Source of the DNA: Mytilinidion resinicola
Lineage: Eukaryota > Ascomycota > Dothideomycetes > Mytilinidiales > Mytilinidiaceae
NCBI RefSeq assembly: GCF_010093595.1
Contig: NW_022985453.1
Location: 521,745-585,744, forward strand
Length of the DNA: 64,000 bases
Direction of reading: 5' to 3'
The notes below the pieces were generated by a model that did no database searches, was not told the DNA's origin, and saw nothing but the letters and a program-made list of their open reading frames with translations. Positions within the stretch are counted from its first letter, which is position 1. Each line of letters opens with the position of its first letter. The translations under genes were made by a program, and so were the position numbers. This document shows, one piece after another, positions 37,201 to 46,583 of this stretch.

Positions 37201-37418
37201 CGCGCTTCTCGCCGGGGCATAATCTGAAGGGGACGAGGGTGAAGGTGCTGAGCAGAGCGTACCACGCCATAGCGACGGAGCTGAAGCTCACGCAGAAGAC
37301 GGAGTTTCGGGAGAAGCTGGGTGCGGTGGAGGATCCGAGTTATCTGTGCTATCCGCCGCATGGGCTGGGCCCGTTGGGGGTGAAGGCGATTATGAATTTC
37401 TTCGAGGATAACGATTAG
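34275..37418 (+). CDS. erdS: aspartyl-tRNA synthetase-DUF2156 fusion, ergosteryl-aspartate synthase type
   Basis: Intronless, 1047 residues. Residues 1-150 are a Ser-rich disordered extension with three copies of an R-S-G-T-F motif (RRSGTFGHRKS, KRSGTFDSK, RRSGTFGGHRS). A charged helix and the OB-fold anticodon domain (REVTFRARLHHLRKMSAKFV) follow. Then comes the class II catalytic core with motif 2 (FRAENSNTYRHLTEYTGLD) and motif 3 (GGGIGLERILML). From about residue 740 to the end is a complete DUF2156/LPG-synthase C-terminal domain (WLLVGQEVEEVLAEKL, YSMDFPGAPSGAIEQI). Fungal fusions of this type (ErdS) charge tRNA-Asp and transfer aspartate to ergosterol. Start: ATG 34275, the first in frame. 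Whether a separate plain AspRS exists cannot be seen here. Confidence 0.92.
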   Translation: MSSLKKALEKLKVSHSNPQSDDESGITSPKSATAANGAASPGPASPRTSAIFHRNSDDIPRRSGTFGHRKSTTKDLSGIGAESPKRSGTFDSKTDSPVRRSGTFGGHRSSGISHSPIRAVREKLGLGEVESSSSSTSELPLNRDGEPMSRNQLKRHEKQVAEEVRKREILEKEEELKARRKLMEASAERELSPDQKSRYGVLPINGYAGEWKHEERVQLLNLSAKDVGREVTFRARLHHLRKMSAKFVFLLFRQQTATIQGVLMEHGAISSHMLYWAEHLDPETVLLVKGVVQEPKAKEGEVKGASIHDVEISVHGLHVEAGVTEHMAFTVYEAEVSQAEENLEEEVEETEHHREGHHRVHITDRTRLNSRVIDLRTTASQGIFRIQSGICSLFRTHLESEGFIEIHTPKLQGGATESGASVFKVEYFNRGAFLAQSPQLAKQMCISADFGKVFEIGPVFRAENSNTYRHLTEYTGLDIEMAIDEHYYEVLRTLDRTFKAIFQGIYDRYRVEIEIVKRQFPHEDLVWLDETLVLPFAEAVQLLNDSGWTNEHGKPLPLNEDLGTRDEVQLGRVIKAKYNTDYYVLDKFPVSARPFYAMPDPNNPEVTNSFDIFLRGQEILSGGQRIHDAAMLLEKMERLKVDPKSMEDYIQGFQWGAPPHGGGGIGLERILMLALNLGNIRHASMFPRDPKSLPAKPIIKQLRHPEASTIHPPWEGQDRAAAGLDFQPLEKLIANYGDASNTSWLEERTEVWRDSSTGAAVGFVPQDGFAITVGNPLCHTQQYLKIINGYLRYITKERKLKPLWLLVGQEVEEVLAEKLNWRTFSVVAEQRVDPVANPAAHDKEVQRKIRHAEKEGVKIHEFMLGEPVPQEVRDKIDARVKDWLANRKGRQVHLTDIHPWQDMEHRQYYYSTIQDGTICALVVMAQLSPDHGWQVKYSMDFPGAPSGAIEQIVTHALKVVASGGATSVTFGGGASARFSPGHNLKGTRVKVLSRAYHAIATELKLTQKTEFREKLGAVEDPSYLCYPPHGLGPLGVKAIMNFFEDND

Positions 37419-38931
37419 GTTGAAGACGAAGGTAGAGGGGGGAGAGAGGCATAAGGGAGTCTGGAGTCTAGGCGATTGGTGAGCGAAACGAAACGATAAC
37501 GTCGTGAAGAAAGGATCTTGAAGTGGAGCCTTGGGCGATTAGAATTTTTCCTTTTGTTGGTTCGTGAGGATGATGGCATTAAAGGGAAGGGAAGGGAGGA
37601 GCTTGCGTTTGTTAGTTCGTTCGCTGGAAAATTCCCCCCCTTTTTTCGTTTTACTACTACCCCCCTTGCTTGCTGGCATTCTTTGACGCTAGGTAAAGAT
37701 GAAATTCTATTGTTTGTTCTCTAATGCTTGGTTTCCACCTCTATTTGATTGAGTACAGTCCCATCCCAGGAAGACTGCGCATGAAAAGAGAGGGATAGGA
37801 AGGGTGGGCGTAGCAGTGGATCTAGGGTGTTTGAAAGAGCAGCAGCATATGTGGGTAATTCATGGTCAAGCAATAGTCTGCGATTTCTGAAGTCGTGTTC
37901 TGATCAAAACAGGAGTCTTTCAGTTTTTCTTACTTCTCCGTTTCCCTCGGTATTTGACGATGCCGCCCGTGTTTTCGCCGCGAACCTCACAGCTGTATTC
38001 GCGTGTCACGGTGTGGGTGTCCTCTAGAGAAAACCCCAAGGCTCGCGGAAAGGGGGAGAGACGCCATTCGATGGGCGTATATGGAGAGCTGCAGCAGCTA
38101 GCCATCCACATCTGAGGTTTCAAGTACCGATATGACACAGGAGACGGCGGTGTCCCACCTCCGTCACATTGGCTAAGAGAAGACTAATTTCCCTGCAGAT
38201 CTTCTAGGACCTTATGGCCATGTATACAGACACATCTACACGGTAGTATACGCGATATATGTTGCATTTGCAACACTCTGTACACAAGGCCCCACTCGCT
38301 CGATACCGTTAGCCGTTAACGCACCAATCTATGTACATACCAGGGACCACCCCCCCTTTCTGGTGAAGAAGTTTACCGTCGGGGCACATGCACGGGCCAG
38401 AAAGGGGTTAACACAGAGCGACCCTTCCCCTCACTTCTAATTAATTCGACTATAGAGCCTAAGGATCTATCTAATGAAGGGCAAAGGGAATAGGCCCGCG
38501 CGAAATTTTATCTAAAGTTGGTTGGTGAGATGTAGGATAGTGGATGTTGGAGGGCTGGTTGTGATGAAGTAGTTACGCGGTTGCATTGGATTCGTTGAGG
38601 GCGCGGTATTCGATTTAGTCAAGCGGTGACTGCTAAGTTGAGTAGGAGGTTAACATTACCCCTTGCTAGAATATATTTTAAGGCCGTCTCAACAGGTTCG
38701 CTCTTCCTGCCGTTTATGATAGAAGGCAATGTCCCTCTGTTTTCTATATAAAGGGTATCTCGTTTAGAAATCTATCACGTGATATATTATAACCTACGGC
38801 AGGCTATCTATACCGTTTTTAGGTACGAAGAGCTCCTAGAGCGTGTCCATGGATTGATCAACTCAACATTGAAGCAAGAGCTTTACTTTAATCAATCCGA
38901 GCTCGAGTAATTTAAAGGACAGTCCCGCACT
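37419..38931. other. intergenic, AT-rich toward the right
   Basis: This is the 3' region of the AspRS fusion and the 3' region of the convergent ABM gene. From about 38150 to 38900 the sequence is AT-rich, with TATATA and ATATATTA strings and no open frame. It looks like decayed repeat sequence, but I cannot name a family. Confidence 0.4.
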
Positions 38932-39345
38932 CTACGAGAAATAGAAATCCTTGTTCACACTAACCCACTCCTTCCCCTGCACACCCTCCCATACCTCGAT
39001 CTCCTGCGGTTTGGTGTACAGCGGCGTGACCTTCTCGGCTAAGATTGCGTAGTACGGCTTCTTCAGTTGCACCTGCTTTCGGTGTTAGCCTGGTTATTGA
39101 AAATAGATGGAATGAGGGTATTGTACGGATTGTAGCCACTCCATCGTCGCGTTCCAGGTTTCCACGATTTTGAATTCACCTGGTGAGGAGGGGGATTGGA
39201 GGAGTTGGACGAAGGTGCACTCGGGGGTTGAGGATACGCCGTCGTAGACGGGTCGCAGTGCTTCGAGGAAGGCGGGGACGTTGGAGGGATCGACGGTGAC
39301 TTTTAGGATCATGGTGAGGGTGGGCGCGGGGGCGGTGGATGCCAT
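38932..39345 (-). CDS. ABM-domain protein (antibiotic biosynthesis monooxygenase-like)
   Basis: Exons 39345-39127 and 39072-38932 (54-base intron) give 119 residues. The first exon reads TLTMILKVTVDPSNVPAFLE, then a TPECTFVQLLQSPSSPGEFK region and IVETWNATMEWL. This is the ferredoxin-like ABM fold of small dimeric monooxygenases and heme-degrading proteins. The second exon (VQLKKPYYAILAEKVTPLY) completes it. No cofactor site is expected in this family. The role is unknown; fungal members are often small-molecule quinone-forming monooxygenases or simply uncharacterised. Confidence 0.75.
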
Positions 39346-40727
39346 CTTGATATAGCGATATGGAGAATTGCGGATTTGCGATGGAGGGAGATTGGAAGAT
39401 TGGAGGGAGGTGTAGATGAAGAGAATTACGGGAGAGGAGGTTGCTTCTACTTTATATGTAGGTGAGTTGAGGAAGCGAGTCAGCCCTATGTTAGCTTAGC
39501 AATAAGCGAAGGACAATACGCGTTTATACGCATACTGGCTAGTGTATAAGTGTGCCATTTGTGGGATGCACTCCGAGATAAAGTAAGCCCGGTCACTCGG
39601 GGGGTTTCGAGGGGCTGATCTTGAGTTACGGAAAACCCCTGCGAGCGATCTTCAGAGTGTTTCTGTATGTGGTTACACTTGTACTGTTAGCAAGGCCACA
39701 CCACGACCAATTCTTGCCACCTTATCGTGGCTTCCTAGTGTACTATAGCACTAGAATTAGCCGCCTTTAAAACCTATAATTGATTACACTTAGGGTTGAA
39801 ACTTGGGTGCACGCACGCTATGCGGAGAAGTTGACTCAGCTTAGCATACCCACCCTGCTGCTTAGCTGCTGCTAGAACCATAAGGAGGCTGGGGCCATAC
39901 TTTCTGGAAAAGAAACAAGTTCTCCCTAATTTTACTACCCTGATATGTGCCATCACAAGACGTATGATAGCGCGAATTCCCCTAGATTAACCGCAGTTTA
40001 CTCTATCCTAACGCTGTGGGACCTTTCCGCCAATCGCTGCGCTGGAAACGGAGCTACACGGCAGTTGTAAAATTGCTGCAGATGCAGAGCAGAGTCGGTG
40101 GAGGGGTCTCAGGAAGATAAAATTTCAAAGACACTGCAAGTGTGCGGAAGAGATGGGAGGCCGCATGTCTTGTGTGAGAGGTATCGGCCAGAGTAGCGAA
40201 CCCACAGCCTCGCAATTTACTTCGTTATGGCACGCTGAATCACTCCAACGTACGCCTGCTTGTGATCCTGCCATTGTTAGTAGCTGTAGAAATGTAGCTC
40301 CTAGACATATAGTTAGAGGGATTCCCCAGCCTCATTCCTTTGTAAACGGTGCGTTGTCATAGATATCCGTACACTTTCCTATTTGAGGGGCTCCAACGTA
40401 CTAATTGAAATCGGGAGTAGCGAATACACTTCTAACTTTCGCACAGCCTGCTGACGCTGTCTGGACACGCTGTCTGGACACGCTGGGGTAGTCTTCCGAG
40501 TTTACTGACTGTCCAAAATGCCGAACTTCTCTCTCATTTGAAAATGCTGAAAATGGTACAAGGTTCCTCATGCAGCGTTGAAAGGAGTGTACGGAGTTCT
40601 ATGACTAGGCATTGCACATATGCCCGTACTCTTGATCCTTGTCTTGTATCCCTTCCCATCTAGCCCGTCTTAAATGATACTATCCCTATTTTAGAAGTTG
40701 TACAGTTCCTCATCATTCTCTTCAGCT
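39346..40727. other. intergenic, no supported gene
   Basis: No coding frame with support. A 13-base tandem duplication (ACGCTGTCTGGAC twice) lies at 40454-40479. The sequence has the look of old mobile-element remains without recognisable ends. Confidence 0.4.
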
Positions 40728-40865
40728 TCAATACGTGCTGATACGGTATCTTCCCTCATCACTCTCTTCATAAATCTCTTCATCTTCAATACGTGCTGGT
40801 ACGGTATCTTCCCTCAGCGTTTCCTCGTCATTGTCTTCAAGAGACTGTGGTACGGTATCTACCAG
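40700..40865 (-). repeat. three-unit minisatellite at the 3' end of the NLR-like gene
   Basis: Three diverged units of 50-58 bases share GATACCGTA(C/T)CA and a GAAGA(T/C) block. In the protein they read VDTVPQSLEDNDEE, then EDTVPARIEDEE, then a third unit. The middle unit is 58 bases, which is not a multiple of three, so the third unit is read out of frame as RYRISTY and ends at the TGA at 40730-40728. Confidence 0.75.
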
Positions 40866-43800
40866 GCCCGCCAGTTCATCGTCAATCTCTTCAGGGCGTT
40901 CTTCTACGGTACCCTCCTCATTTTGGAGATCCACTAGTCCCTCATGACTCGCTTCAATATGCTTTTTCACGTTCTCTTTGCGGTCATTTCTCTCTTCCCA
41001 TTTAGAGGAATCCTCATCCTCGTCAGCCTCTCCAATGCGTCGTAATACCGAATGATGACGGCTTCCTACAGGCTTTTTGTTCCTCAGCTTTTTCTCCGTT
41101 GAGCTCATCTGCTTCTTTTCGTCCATCAATTCGTCTTCCTCAAAGGTAATAGAAGTTAAGGAAGTGTCCCTCCTTAGGCGTTTGAACTTCGACCGCGTTA
41201 AGTCGGGGGTTAACGACACGATAGGAATCTTTGCAGCATCCCCAATATCCGCACCTTCGAGATACTTTCCTTGAAGCAGTACCTTCCATTGCTTCAGCGA
41301 GTTCTCTCTAATCTGGTCGTCATCGGATATTATTATCTTTGATTCCTTGGCTTCAGGGAAGAAAATAGTAGATCCATGCGTCGTAGAGCATCCTTTCAAG
41401 TCTCTCTTGTCGTAACACTCCTTGTCGAAGTACTTGGGCCCAAAGCACTCCTTGCATACATGCACGCCTTTCGCAAGAGGGACCTTTGTATTGCATCCAG
41501 CGCAATAGAATGGGGGCCACTGATCTGAAGGCGGCTTCCCAAACTTGTCCAGTCTTTTCCACGCCTGCTCAGAATTTTTCGTATCTTGAAGCGCGTTGAA
41601 AACCTTTCCAAGTTGAACATACGCGAACCAGTCGTTTGACTCGTCGGAGTCTGACAGTACAGCTATCGAGGCCGCGATCACCTTCACGACCGCTTTCTTC
41701 GCTCTAACTGTATCCTTAGAAACCATGTAATAACGTGCCAAACAACAAAACACGGTCGTGTTAACCCAGATATCAGTCTTTTGCTCCAACCTCTTGAGCA
41801 GATCAACATCGTGACTCGCCATGTCGAAGGTCTCCTTTACGGAATAAGCAGGCATGGCTTCATTGCTGTTCGCAGCTCTAGCTTTGCCGAGCGTGTTCTC
41901 TGCGCGCCTCAAATAGATCTTAGCAAGAGGTTCAATAATGTCGGCGAGATGAGACCACTGAATAGGGTTCCCAGAAACCGCCAGCGGTTTGCCAGACTCC
42001 AGAGCTTTCTCCCACTGCTCGATAACGTCATCCTCTCTACTCGCATCTGCGCATTCGTGCAGGATCTGGCCGTACACCTTTCTGATGTGGAATAACTCGG
42101 CAGGACTTCCGTTTGCAACATCAATTGCCTGTGTAAAAGTCTTGTCCACCACTTGCTTCCAGTCCTTGTGTTCTTTGGCTCTAACCAGGGATTTTCGGAA
42201 ACTATCTTCGGCCACGAAATCATATACCAATCGATTCAAGTAAAGTTTGTCAGACTTCTTGACCTCTGTGAGTTCTTTGAGAAGGCCGATTGTTTCGGGC
42301 CAGTCCTCCCTTTTATTATACAAGCGCAGTATTTTGAGATACCGCGCATAGCGAGTAGCGTCGTACTTCAAACTTTGACGATACATTGCCGCTGCTTGAT
42401 CATATTGCTTCTCTTTCCAATATAAGTCTCCCAAATCGAGGAAAGCAATAGCAACAAGCATTTTGTCTGACGAGGCTGGCACCTCTCCTTCGTTCTTGAG
42501 ATATCTCGCCGTGGCTTTTTCAAGAACCTTTTGAGCCTTCGCATGGGAATTCTCTATGAGTAGCTGTTCAGCAATCGTCTGACAGGCTAAAACACTGCCC
42601 TCCCATAGCTTTTCGTCTATATTCTGTACCTCGCGAAGGAGGTGCTTTGCCGCGTTGTTTGCGTTCTTGTCGTATCTATCGCATATGGTGAATATGGTTC
42701 TGGCAACCTGAATTTTCCACGACCAGGAATTGTGGCTAGATTTCTTTTCGAATCCGTCCAATTTGGTAGCCCAGTCTCTGATGCGACGGAACTCCTCCCA
42801 TTGGAGTCGATCGCGGTCTTTTTGACATGGGGACACGTCCTTTTGGTTGCCCATCTACCACGGTCAGTAAAATAGGTCACTCAAGATGGACTAGGGATAC
42901 ATACCCTCGTGACGTACCCATTAAGGAAATATACAGCCGTCAGCTGTTCCCGGCGGGTATATATGTTTTCCAAAAACAAATGCGTAGCCAACCGCTTGGC
43001 TGCCGCTTGTAAAAGGATCTCATGGCGACAACTGGCGTTCTTTTTATCATTGAATTCAGTCACCAAAATCTTGCCCGAGCCAACGATACCGTCTACTACT
43101 TCCAGGTCTGAGAGCCACTTTGCCATCTCGATCACTCCGGTCGACGTATATAGCCAGCGCTCACGATTTTCCTTTAGCCACAGTCCCTCACTGTTTTGCC
43201 AGGATGTATGGCTCATGTGCTCCGCTCTTGTCCAGAATAGTGTGTCGATGCAGTCATCTTCTGTGAACAGCTTGACCAGAAGCGGGCCAATCTTCTCTTT
43301 GAGGTCTTTCCTTACTACCTTCCGTTGTGTTTTCTTAAGATGATAGAGCAGATATTTCCCCGCGTTAGGACGAAGCCTTCGAGTTTGTTCATCGCTCTTA
43401 CTCGTTAGGACCTCTAGATATGTCAATGCTACTCGGATATGAGCATTTTGCTCATCATAACAGATAGTAGGCTTCAAAGGTTGCGAAAACTCGTCCCATA
43501 GGATGCGCTGGAGCTCGTCTTTATCATAATCTGCTTTTCGCGGCAATACGTGGGTTAGAAAGCGATGGACCAATTCCACTTCCGCTTCTATGAGCCGCGA
43601 AGAAACGGATGTTTCACTCGAGCTCTGCTTGGCCACCAAGCTTTGTTTCTCCAGGATCTGTTTCTTGATCTCGCTGAGCCTGAACTGGATTCTGCCCGAC
43701 TCATTAGCACTGAGAAGAGGATTCAGTCGACGGTGTAGCGGCATCAGGGAGTCTGTATGCGGTCCAAGAGAAAGCACTGCCTTCATATCGTCTAGGGTGG

Positions 43801-45786
43801 GTGTGACTTGCGACGTCAACAACCAAAGGATAACCTCGTTGATCTCCTTGATTTCCTCGGACGTAAGCTCTCTGTTGAGTCTTTTAATCTCATTCTCGAC
43901 TTGCTTCACTCTCGGCTCCTGGACGTTTTGTAAAATTTTGTCTATATCTGTCAGATGATGCTTTGAGCGGAGCTTGTCCAGGATAATCGCCATCCATGCA
44001 AAATCGCCCTCCGTCTGCTCCCTGAGAGTCTTTGTGATATCCTTCCTATAGTCCTCGGCTTTGGGGTGATGAGTCCCATCGAATGCGGGCATGTTATCCA
44101 GTTTGCGCTGAATGTACGTTTCAATGTCGGAATGATTGTTGATCTTTTTGTCATCGCGGAGGCAAATGCGCCCAAAGGATCCCTCTTTCATGTGCTCCTG
44201 CACGCTCGAACTTCTTGTGCTCACAAGGACACGAAATGTTTCCTCTCCACTGTCTACTAGCTGATTCACAAAGGAAATGATATCTTTCAGCATATTGCCT
44301 TCCAGGCCATCGATCAGGATGTAGAATGGTCGTTTAACCTTCTTTATTTCCTCGTTTCCCACGAACAACTGCCTCCAGACATCGTAGACGTTTGGATTGT
44401 TTCCCATTATTTGACATCTTTCGGCCATTGACTTCATCAAAAGCCCAGAGAACGTGGCACATTGCCATGCCAAGCTCCTCGAGACTAGCGAAAGGAGGCG
44501 GTAGCGGTCCATTTGCAGATCGGAAGCGCCGTCATGGAAATAATACGCAATCGAATGATTTGGTTCGATGAAACGTGTCGCGATGTTCGCCATCAAATAC
44601 GACTTGCCTGTACTTTCCGCGCCCTCAATTAGCAGTATAGGCCGCGTAGGCTTGGAATCTTTCTCTTTGCCGGCAGCATTATCTTCGTCCAGCGCCACCC
44701 AGTCCTTAAATTCCTTCAACTCTTTAACCCAATCCCCGGTTTCCGGGATCAGTGACGCTGTGATCTCTTCGAGTCTATTCCGCCACACACGCTTGGGTTC
44801 ATCATCACCGAAACCTAGAGCTTTTGCAATGGCGATGCGCCACCCGTTCGCATCTGCTGTTGTCTGTTGCTGCTCTAATATCTGCCTGATGTTGCGGACG
44901 TTACCATACGACAGGGCCGTTAAAAGGTTATTCTCCTGCTCCACCAATTTCTCCATACCACCAATGAGCTCATCAATGTCGCTTTCACCTAGGAAGCTCT
45001 TTTTCATAAGATTTTTCATGACATCTTTACTCGAAGAAGAAATCGAGATACTAAGTCGAAAGACCTTAACGGTACTTTGCAGAAGTTGCGTGGCGATGTA
45101 TTGGAGCTCCAGAACCTTCTCTCCAAATTCGTCCATTTCGTAGATGTGGAGGCGGCCAATGAAATCGTTGCAGGTTGAGAGGAGCTGGTCGAGCTTATCG
45201 AACATTTCCACGTAGTTGATCCAGAATTGGAGGAAGAAGCTGATCGCATTGAAGCAGGACGGTGCCGGTGCGAACGTCTGGCTTGGAGTTAGCATAAACG
45301 ACTCAGTCCCCCCTTATTCGCGACACGGGATAAACTTTCGAGAAATTGCAACCAACTTACCACCGATGCCGCACTGGCTACACGCTCGCCCAGCCAATTG
45401 ATACACTTAATGGTATTGGTCACAGTTTTCTCAAACTTCTCGTACTTGGCGCTCTTATCCTTCGATGGTTCCGGCTTCACATTGTGCAAAATCCCGAGAA
45501 TCTTCGCAGTTGAAACTTTTATGTCGTGCTTGTGCTCATTTTTGTCGCTTTCGGGCTGCGACTTTGGATCGTCCTTTGTTTTAGTTGTACCTCCGCCATG
45601 AAAGATGCGCGTAAATCTCCACTTCTTCCTTTTATCATCGGAAGGAGGCTGAGAAAGCCATTCAACATCCTCATTCACTTCTTCCCAGATTTTCTCGATT
45701 TTGGCTTGCAACTCCTCATCTCTTGCCTTTTTGCGCCTCTGCGTGCTGCTCTTACGGCCCTGGGAAGCCTTTCTGCTGGCTGACAT
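40728..45786 (-). CDS. NLR-like STAND protein: NACHT-type NTPase, TPR-like helices, ZZ-like finger
   Basis: Exons 45786-45361, 45277-42905 and 42854-40728 join in phase 0 to 1641 residues. Residues 1-140 are basic and charged. A helical N-terminal region follows to about 330. The P-loop GAESTGKS is at about 361-368 and a Walker B-like YILIDGLEG at about 461-469, with the winged-helix part of a STAND NTPase after it. The third exon starts with helical repeats of TPR type (LDLGDLYWKEKQYDQAAAMY). A zinc-finger region follows with paired cysteines (CAGC, CKEC, then C, C and H) resembling a ZZ domain. The C-terminus is acidic with a tandem repeat. Such fungal NLR-like proteins are thought to sense non-self and trigger cell death. 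The effector identity of the N-terminal part is not recognised. Confidence 0.8.
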
Positions 45787-46583
45787 CGCTCACGAAGCGC
45801 AAATCTACTAGAGCTTGAAAATCAAAAACAGGGGTTCGTCGACCTGTCCCAGCAGGATGCTTGCTCGCTTTAATGCTGGCCGTCTTTTCAGCCTCACCGG
45901 AATTCGGCTTTGTGGCGTTTTCGTTTTTGCTCGGATGCGGCTGACACGCAGCAATCCTTGGAAACTCCTGCTAATTGATTTAAAGCTTTTTGGCGACTTG
46001 ACATGGGTGATATGCATCTTGGAACGGATTGAGAATCTTTCCTATTCCAGAACAAACGATGCGCTGTCACATTGCTGATCTACAGTGGCACCCATACCAC
46101 TACTCCCGTGACTACCACGTGCCCATTTGCTGGGCTTGGGTATAGATTCTTGTTGCCAGCGGTCCTTGGTTTCTCCTCTCAGGAAACTCGACTTAGACAA
46201 AATAGAACACGCAGTGGAACATTGTTCGTAGCTGTGGTCTATAAAAACTGCCTTCACAGATTGCTCATGACCGTGGACTGGGGAGGCTTGGCAATCAAAG
46301 TGCCCATACGGGAGTTTTGTTAGTTCGCAGGCCGTAGCATTTGAACATTGGTGGAACGCGAACATTATGTCCATGAGCGCCCTGTTTGCTACCGGCAGTG
46401 ACTGCTGTAGGTGATTGTCATAGCCCAACAGTACCGTAGCATTCAACTAAGAATGGGTCCTTCCCATCTGCAAAATAGAAAATATCCTTGACGGAACAGC
46501 TAAGCGCAATCATATAGTAGTGAGTCAGCTTATTTCAATATTGCAAGAAGCGTTCCAAGAAAAGAGTAGGAATATCTAGAATT
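45787..46583. other. spacer between NLR-like and RBR genes; left copy of a duplicated upstream region
   Basis: The segment from about 45800 to 46330 is clearly related to 49170-49720. Shared blocks include CTTTTTGG(C/T)GACTTGACAT and ATATGCATCTTGGAACGGAT, and also GAACGGATT(G/A)AGAATC and ACTGGGGAGGC. It lies directly upstream of the NLR-like gene on the minus strand. A plus-strand frame at 46072-46323 is most likely non-coding. Confidence 0.7.
46116..46121. promoter_or_regulatory. CACGTG palindrome in the NLR-like upstream region
   Basis: The palindrome lies in TACCACGTGCCC, about 330 bases upstream of the NLR-like start, and is conserved at the matching place of the duplicate (49513-49518). 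CACGTG is the core site of bHLH factors. Activity here is inferred only from conservation between the copies. Confidence 0.4.

Noticed and set aside
36444..37361. Minus-strand open frame of 305 codons
   Set aside because: Shadow of the AspRS fusion; no domain, and the opposite frame is a clear enzyme.
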